A DNA stretch of 6,006 nt, from positions 1-6,006 of the forward strand of contig CAYMFD010000158.1 of the NCBI GenBank assembly GCA_964389475.1, read 5' to 3'. The notes under the pieces were generated by a model. That model ran no database searches. It saw only the letters and a list, made by a program, of their open reading frames with translations, and was not told the DNA's origin. Positions 1 to 6,006 of this stretch are shown piece by piece. This DNA is from CAYMFD01 sp964389475 (GTDB lineage Bacteria; Bacteroidota; Bacteroidia; Chitinophagales; Saprospiraceae). Position 1 is the first letter of the stretch. The number at the start of each line of letters is the position of its first letter. A program made the translations under genes and the position numbers.

Positions 1-1
1 A

Positions 2-115
2 GCAGTGACTAATCATGTTAGATAGCGGGGTTTCGACAAGCTCAACCACCTTGATTTGGGTATACGTATTGCGGTGGTCCTACTTTAAAGGCCAGGGCTC
101 CTGCCCTGAGCCGAG
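2..115. repeat. ~115-base interspersed repeat, copy 1
   Basis: This stretch aligns without gaps to 202-315, with 13 differences over 114 positions (about 89% identity) and an offset of exactly 200 bases. It carries the core TTTCGACAAGCTCAACCACC at 31-50, a REP-like sequence of a kind I associate with Bacteroidota intergenic DNA (from memory, unverified). At 90-112 it has a strong hairpin: GGC-CAGGGC, loop TCCT, GCCCTG, one bulged A, then GCC. Similarity stops after about 115. The left boundary may lie before the window. The 85 bases between the copies (116-201) show no gene, only a near-repeated 9-mer (cttcacagg at 127-135, cttcgcagg at 152-160). Confidence 0.85.
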
Positions 116-201
116 TGTTTACTTTACTTCACAGGATTCGCAAGATGTGAGCTTCGCAGGAAATAGGACGTGAGCCATGCATGGGATTTACCCCGATGAC
201 G

Positions 202-315
202 GCAGTGACTAATCATGCTAGAAAGCGGGGTTTCGACAAGCTCGACCACCTTGAAGTGGGTCTGCGTATTGTAGTGGTCTTACGTTAAAGGCCAAGGCTC
301 CTGCCCTGTGCCGAG
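202..315. repeat. ~115-base interspersed repeat, copy 2
   Basis: This is the second copy of the element at 2-115, with the core at 231-250 differing by one base (ctcgacc for ctcaacc). It holds a 6-base inverted pair, GACCAC at 244-249 and GTGGTC at 274-279. The corresponding pair in copy 1 has one mismatch at its base. The copy ends 11 bases beyond the TAG stop of the minus-strand AAA+ gene, so it sits exactly at the 3' end of that operon. That is a usual location for REP-like elements, which can act as transcript ends or mRNA stabilisers. Copy number elsewhere in the genome cannot be judged from here. Confidence 0.85.
290..312 (-). terminator. candidate hairpin downstream of the VWA/AAA+ operon
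   Basis: GGC-CAAGGC, loop TCCT, GCCCTG, bulged T, GCC folds into a 9-pair stem with one A-C mismatch, 15 bases past the operon's stop codon. The equivalent hairpin at 90-112 in copy 1 is perfectly paired apart from its bulge. On the minus strand only a short T-run (CTTTAACG) follows, so it lacks the U-tract of a classical intrinsic terminator. It may simply be part of the repeat's own structure. Confidence 0.25.
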
Positions 316-326
316 AGTACATACAT

Positions 327-1778
327 CTAACTCAAGCCATCAAATATATCACCCAAGGGATCGCTAAAACTCACCTTACCGTCTACCACGTCTTTGCCGA
401 TCACCTCTAGCTCTACTAGACCGTGGAGGGCCAGCTCCATGAGGGCATAGCTGTGATCAGCTCGCACATTAGCATTATGCACTAGGCGGGCTAGTCCCGG
501 CACGTCGTCTAGGGCTTTCTGATAGTCCTCGTCTGAGGCATCGTTGAGCAGGTCTACCTCATTGCCATCACCGAAGAAGGCCTTGATAGCACCATAAGGA
601 TCACTTTCGCCACTGTCGTTGGGATTAGGAAAGTACTGTAAGAAGGTGTCTTTGACCGCCGACTCGATAAGAGATAGCGCCACGCCATAAGGACCCTCTT
701 GCTCACCCTCATAGACGAGCTCGACCTTACCGGTGATCGCAGGTATTACACCCCAGTAGTCACTGAGTCGAGTACTGGTACGTTCACCACCAGAGATAAG
801 CAGTCGCCGCTCGGCAGTACTGATTAGGTTTTCTAAGGCCGATATGCTGAGACGGGCACTTACCCCACTTTTCTCATCGATATAGTCGCTCTGCCTCGCC
901 TCAAAAGCGATCTGCTCTATGAGGTTACGGTGTAGCTCCAGTACGTTGACAGCCTCTTGCTCCGGATGTACCCGGGCCTCTTGGCTAGTGATCTCCTTGC
1001 TCAGCTCGACGGTCTTGGGGTAGTGGGTCAGTATCTGGCTCTCGATTCTATCCTTGAGCGGAGTGATGATGCTACCACGATTGGTGTAGTCTTCTGGGTT
1101 GGCCGTAAAGACAAACTGGATATCGAGGGGCAGCCGCAGCTTAAATCCTCTGATCTGGAGATCGCCCTCCTGCAGCATATTGAAGAGACTCACCTGTATA
1201 CGTGCCTGTAGATCGGGCAACTCGTTGATTACAAAGATCGACCGATGTGACCTAGGCACTAGGCCGAAGTGGATCACTCGCTCGTCAGAGTAGGGCAGCT
1301 TAAGCGTTGCGGCCTTGATAGGGTCTACGTCACCTACGAGGTCGGCAATACTTACGTCTGGCGTTGCTAGCTTCTCGACATAGCGATCGTCTCGGTGTAC
1401 CCATTCGACCTTGGTTTGGTCACCATCTTTCTCTACAGTATCGATACCATAGCGGGTGATAGGATTAAGCGGATCATCATTGAGTTCAGAGCCGGCGATG
1501 ATAGGCATCCACTCATCTAGTAGGGTGACGAGTAGTCGGGCTATGCGTGTTTTGGCTTGTCCACGCAGACCGAGCAGTAGTATGTTATGCTGGCTGAGGA
1601 TGGCCCGCTCGATATCTGGCAGCACCGTATCGTCAAAACCTATTATGCCGTCGAATACCCGCTCTCCGCTTTTCAATTTTGTAACGAGGTTTGACCGGAG
1701 TTCTTCCTTGACAGATTTAGTGGTATAGCCAGCCTTTTTGAGGTCAGCGATTGTCGTAATTGTTTGATAGTCGTCCAT
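327..1778 (-). CDS. MoxR/Mg-chelatase-like AAA+ ATPase (partner of VWA protein)
   Basis: A 483-residue cytosolic AAA+ ATPase of the MoxR/magnesium-chelatase-I-like group. Visible parts are: a lid-like N-terminus (1-45); a Walker A variant GLRGQAKT at 70-77, with Ala75 where GKT is usual; AGSELNDDP at 95-103; the long VEKLATPDVSIADLVGDVDP stretch at 134-153; a Walker B variant IFVINELPD at 181-189, with Asn185-Glu186 instead of Asp-Glu; sensor 1 at TANPEDYTNRG (225-235); a likely arginine finger Arg244 in PLKDRIESQI; and a sensor-2-like Arg309 in GVSARLSISAL. The C-terminus (340-483) contains GKVELVYEGEQEG, which I recall from close relatives such as Mycobacterium Rv0958. Asn-Glu in Walker B seems family-wide (memory). 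The start codon lies 5 bases after the VWA stop, with no Shine-Dalgarno sequence, which implies cotranscription and probably coupled translation. Such ATPases are thought to act as chaperones with VWA partners. The client is unknown, and a role in metal chelation is not supported. Confidence 0.93.
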   Translation of the reverse strand: MDDYQTITTIADLKKAGYTTKSVKEELRSNLVTKLKSGERVFDGIIGFDDTVLPDIERAILSQHNILLLGLRGQAKTRIARLLVTLLDEWMPIIAGSELNDDPLNPITRYGIDTVEKDGDQTKVEWVHRDDRYVEKLATPDVSIADLVGDVDPIKAATLKLPYSDERVIHFGLVPRSHRSIFVINELPDLQARIQVSLFNMLQEGDLQIRGFKLRLPLDIQFVFTANPEDYTNRGSIITPLKDRIESQILTHYPKTVELSKEITSQEARVHPEQEAVNVLELHRNLIEQIAFEARQSDYIDEKSGVSARLSISALENLISTAERRLLISGGERTSTRLSDYWGVIPAITGKVELVYEGEQEGPYGVALSLIESAVKDTFLQYFPNPNDSGESDPYGAIKAFFGDGNEVDLLNDASDEDYQKALDDVPGLARLVHNANVRADHSYALMELALHGLVELEVIGKDVVDGKVSFSDPLGDIFDGLS

Positions 1779-1783
1779 ATGTA

Positions 1784-2887
1784 TTAGCGTCTGCGCTTTC
1801 TCTTGTTTTGCTTGTAATCCATAAATATAAATTCGCCAAGTCCCTGTAGCGAACTGTAGAAGGCCTTGCCGTTATTGGCCTTGGTAAACTGATCGACGAA
1901 CTGCACCAGGTAGGGATCTCTGGCGATCATAAATGTCGTGATCGGTATCTGTAGCTTGCGGCACTTGACAGCGAGGCCGAGTGTCCTATTGAGGATGCCT
2001 CGATCTAGGCCAAAGCTATTTTTAAAGTACTTTTTACCTTTTTTGATACAGGTGGGTTTACCATCTGTGATCATCATGATCTGCTTGTTGGGGTTCTTGC
2101 GCTTACGCAGGATGTCCATTGCCAGCTCTAGGCCTGCGACCGTATTGGTATGGTAGGGGCCCACCTGTAGGTAGGGGAGGTCCTTGACCTCTATCTGCCA
2201 GCTATCATTGCCAAAGACGATGATGTCTAGCGTATCCTTGGGGTAGCGGGTGATGATGAGTTCGGATAGGGCCATGGCTACCTTCTTGGCAGGTGTAATC
2301 CGGTCCTCTCCATAGAGTATCATAGAGTGACTGATGTCGATCATCAGTACCGTGCTAGTCTGGCTCTTGTAGTAGGTCTCGCGTACCTCTAGGTCATCTT
2401 GGGTCAACTTAAAGTCGTCGATCCCGTGGTTGATCTGGGCATTACGTAGTGACTCCGACATGGCGATATTGCTGAGCTTGTCACCGAATTCGTAGGGCCG
2501 ATTTTCACTACTGGTCGCATCGCCACTACCGCTATACTTCGTGGTGTGGTTACCGCTTCTAGACTTTTTGAGATCGTTAAAGATATCGTCGAGGGCCTTC
2601 TGCCGCAGCGCGGTCTCCATCTTGGCAGTAGGTACGTAGGGTATGTCACCACCCGTCTTGTCCTTGCCGATATAGCCCTTGTCCATTAGGTCTTGGATGA
2701 AGTCGGCCATGCCGTACTGGTCGTTGGTCAGATCGTACTGTCTATCCATCTCTGTCAACCAGCTGAGAGCCTCACGTACATCACCTGAGGTATGCAATAG
2801 CATCTCCTGAAACATCTTCAATAGCTGGTCAAAGAGACTCTCGTCCTCGCCAAATGCTTCAAAATCTGAAAATCTCCATCCTATCAT
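1784..2887 (-). CDS. VWA-domain protein with intact MIDAS, upstream partner of the AAA+ ATPase
   Basis: A 367-residue protein, first gene of the two-gene operon. Residues 1-110 are a charged helical region (QLLKMFQEMLL, SGDVREALSWLTEMDR) typical of VWA proteins that pair with this ATPase group. Residues 111-130 form a Ser/Gly-rich linker. The VWA domain spans about 176-350. Its MIDAS is complete: DISHS at 184-188, the threonine position in HTNT at 246-249, and the aspartate in ITDGKP at 273-278 (Asp275). It can therefore bind Mg2+ and contact an acidic ligand. The strand-helix alternation is regular (TSTVLMIDIS, TLDIIVFGN, KQIMMITDG, PITTFMIA). No signal peptide or membrane segment is seen, so it is likely cytoplasmic. 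The last residues, KRKRRR (362-367), are strongly basic. It probably recruits or presents a client to the ATPase. The start ATG at 2887 has no competing upstream start that I could support. Confidence 0.93.
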   Translation of the reverse strand: MIGWRFSDFEAFGEDESLFDQLLKMFQEMLLHTSGDVREALSWLTEMDRQYDLTNDQYGMADFIQDLMDKGYIGKDKTGGDIPYVPTAKMETALRQKALDDIFNDLKKSRSGNHTTKYSGSGDATSSENRPYEFGDKLSNIAMSESLRNAQINHGIDDFKLTQDDLEVRETYYKSQTSTVLMIDISHSMILYGEDRITPAKKVAMALSELIITRYPKDTLDIIVFGNDSWQIEVKDLPYLQVGPYHTNTVAGLELAMDILRKRKNPNKQIMMITDGKPTCIKKGKKYFKNSFGLDRGILNRTLGLAVKCRKLQIPITTFMIARDPYLVQFVDQFTKANNGKAFYSSLQGLGEFIFMDYKQNKRKRRR

Positions 2888-5800
2888 AGGTCGTCTCTAC
2901 TTACATATACATAACAGCATAATGCCAAAGCGGTTGCTGGAGATGTAGATTGTGTTTTATATCTTTATGATTGTTCACTATTACTTTAATACTAGTCCTA
3001 TAATACCATGAATTACCAAGAAAAAGTGGCAAAGGCCGAGATGGCAGCAGATAAACTGTTATCTGGTATGCCTATTGATGAAATACGAAAATTACTGAGA
3101 GAAGACAATGTTTCAGATAGTAATGTGCCTGTAGTTATTAGGAGTATGTACAACGTTCTGGGTGATAAGGTGCTACCGGACATTCAAGAAGCGATTCTTA
3201 AGGATGAGGATATTTCCGCCATTTCTGGATTGAAGTTTTTCGATGAGGAGGAGATAGCGAAGTTTAAGACAAAAGCTATGGCAGGCTTAAGTAAGGTCGA
3301 AAGAACCAAAGCTGCAAAGATGCTCAGAGCAGGTAGTACTCGAGATGAGATTATCGAAGCAATAGACACTCGGCTTTTAACACAAGGCGAACTCATACAA
3401 CAGATTGAAACATTCGAAACCCTCAAAAAGCACAATAGTGGGGGAGGCAGGATGATAAGGTTAGCTGGTGGCGTAGGGCTTTTTATGATATTTGGGGCAC
3501 TGTGGGTTTTTGCAAGCCGAATATTCTACATGCTACCGATCATAGCTTTGGGTTTAATGGGTAGTGCCTTTCTAACCAAAACAGAGCTAGACTAAAGACT
3601 TCCAAGTCTTACTTGCCTTTAATATTGGCCTCATATACTTTGATCCAGTCATCAACTGTCATTCTCTGTATGAGTTGGGCTATGAGATCTTCTGGTATGT
3701 GGTCTACCTTTTTGAAGCGGATACAACTCTTTCCCATATCGAGTTTGTACTTGCTGTGGTCTGGGTAGGCTTCGACGAACCAGTCATGGAGACCACTATC
3801 CGCATAGAGGCCCATATGATAAAATGCTATAAAGTTCTTACGATTAGCTACTTGGCAGAAGGGTAGTGGCGTATCTGGTGTACAGTGGTAACCGCTAGGG
3901 TAGGTAGACATCGGTACTACCCAGGCAGGCATACCGTACTGCATCTCATGGCTAAAGCCTTCTGGGATATTGGCATTGATCGTGTCTATTAGACTTTGGA
4001 GTGGTGCCATTCTTTCTTCTGGGATACTGACCATATAGGCGTCTATAGAGGACATAGTAGTGGGTTGTTTTGTTTTGATGTTGCTAAAGGTAGTGAGTAT
4101 TTGATTGTTAGACATTAGATTTTCTAAGTCCGACATTAGAATTGGATCAACAATGTAGTGTGCCACTTCGGGGTGGAGCTCTATTGTCTTACCATCATTC
4201 TTTAGCTAGGACATCTATCCAACAATTGATCTACTTATTCATTTTTACCAATACAAATGCAAAATTATTACGTGCTAGGGGTATCTTTCTGCCCTAATCT
4301 ACTCTTTATCAACCTTTTCTCATGATTGCGAATGCCTGTCGATTATGTTTTACATTGCTTTTTTTGGCATCTCTAGGTTGTAATTCTGACCAGTCGCTTG
4401 ATCCTAGAACATGTGGATTTACAGTCTCAAACAACACAACAAAATATTTCGAGTCTTTCAGTTTGGATATAGATCTATATACAAACCGAGACAGCTGTCT
4501 TATAACTGGTTATTATCAAGATGGAAGTGCTACGGAAGCGGTGCCCTTTGAGTATTTATTACTGAAAGGTCAGAGGCAATCTGTAAGGCGCGGCGAACAT
4601 TACGACTATCAATTTTCGCTTACATTAAGTGAAACACTAGGATGTGAATGCCAAGAGGTTTTCGTGCACTGTAAGAAGTAGGAAGTTATACGTGTAGTAT
4701 CTTTGATAAGCGCTAGCAAGCGTCACAATAGTTTCCTTACTATTTCTTTACCGTCGACTCGTATACCTTAATCCAATCATCGACCGTCATTCCCTGCATT
4801 AGTTGAGCAATTAAGTCTTGCGGTATATGATCGACTTTCTTAAAGCGGATACAGCTTTTGCCCATATCGAGTTTGTACTTGCTGTGTTTGGGATACTCAC
4901 CCACAAACCAGTCGTACATAGCCTTATCTGCATACAGTCCCATGTGGTATAGGGCAATAAAGTTTTTTCGATTTGCTACCTGACAAAAGGGTAGTGGCGT
5001 GTCCGGCGTGCAGTGGTAACCGCTCGGATAGGTAGACATCGGTACTACCCAGGCAGGCATTTCGTGACTAAAGCCCTCTGGGATATTGGCATTGATGGTA
5101 TCTATCAAGCTCTGGAGCGGAGCGATACGGTCTTCGGGGAGGGATACCATGTAGGCGTCGATGGAGGACATAGGGAGTGGGTTGTGTTGGTGTTAGGTAG
5201 TAGTAGTCGCTGATTCCAAAGGTATGATTTACAAATTTCGGTAGTCGGTATGCGGATATTGGTATTCGGATGTCAGATGTCGAAGTTGACCGTGGAATCA
5301 ACCGCTGCAGAGTTCCGCTGATGCTTGGGGCATGGCGAGACTCAATGAGCAAAACCTCGCAGCTCAATCTAGTTTCACATCGGGTAAAAACAAGATGACG
5401 GATTAACAAATAGGCAAATGGGCAAATCAGGCAAATAGGCAATCCACTAACTCACAAGCACGCCGGACATTTCGACTACGCTACGCTGCTCAATGACCTG
5501 TCTTAACCCACTAACATACGAACCCACTAACATAATAACCTATGCAAACCACACCTCCGTAGCACCCCCATTATGCTTGTCGATAAGATGGCCAACTTGA
5601 GGCAGGGATTTGAGGTAGTTGAGTACGGCGGTCTTGAGTAGACCAGTACCCTTGCCATGGATGATGGTTATGACTCGCTTATGAGCTGATAGTGCCGCCT
5701 CGACATAGCGTTTAGCGTGGTCGACCTGATAGTCGAGGACACGGTTTTGGTGGATGCGGTGCTGTGGGTCTAGTACCTCCATGTGTAGGTCTATATCGTC

Positions 5801-6006
5801 AGGTACGGGCTTCGCTTTTGATGATTTGGTTGGTGTCTTGAGGTCATGCAGAAGGTTGTCTAGCTTGGCTTTCTGCTCATCGGTATCTTCTGGTGCTAGG
5901 CTTAAGTCGTTTTTATTGACCAGCATGATACGTCCACCGACATTGACCTTTGCCTTACTCTTACTGACATCTCCTACGAATGTGCCAGTGCCTTCATGAC
6001 CTTTGA

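Overview
The window reads as chromosomal DNA of a member of the Bacteroidota, possibly a Saprospiria- or Cytophagia-like lineage. This rests on several soft signs. Start codons lack Shine-Dalgarno sequences. TAnnTTT(G)-like -7 elements sit 29-45 bases before four of the five starts that can be examined. The Smr protein is of a type common in that phylum, and the intergenic DNA is full of short repeats. No rRNA, tRNA, CRISPR array, transposase or phage gene is visible.

Layout, left to right. Bases 1-326 are non-coding and hold two copies of a ~115-base repeat exactly 200 bases apart. The second copy ends 11 bases from the stop codon of the next gene. Bases 327-2887 (minus strand) are a two-gene operon: a VWA-domain protein with an intact MIDAS, then a MoxR/Mg-chelatase-like AAA+ ATPase. 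Divergent from it, 3008-3595 (plus) encodes an unrecognised 195-residue protein with an internally duplicated helical module and two C-terminal membrane segments. Bases 3609-4055 and 4740-5171 (both minus) are two close DUF1801 paralogues. They flank an AT-rich plus-strand gene (4322-4681) for a small cysteine-rich putative lipoprotein. Bases 5172-5539 are a repeat-rich spacer. From 5540 to the right edge (minus strand) lies the C-terminal part of an Smr-domain protein whose start is outside the window.

How the genes work together. Only the AAA+/VWA pair forms a clear functional unit: the ATPase would remodel a target that the VWA protein recruits through its metal site. Similar adjacent pairs are widespread (for example Rv0958/Rv0959 in Mycobacterium, recalled from memory), but their client is generally unknown. 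The other genes are single transcription units in convergent or divergent order, with no shared pathway evident. I see no convincing new multi-gene system. The most interesting points are the internal repeat of the 3008 gene product, a four-residue deletion inside a conserved DUF1801 motif in one paralogue, and the repeat family at the operon's 3' end.
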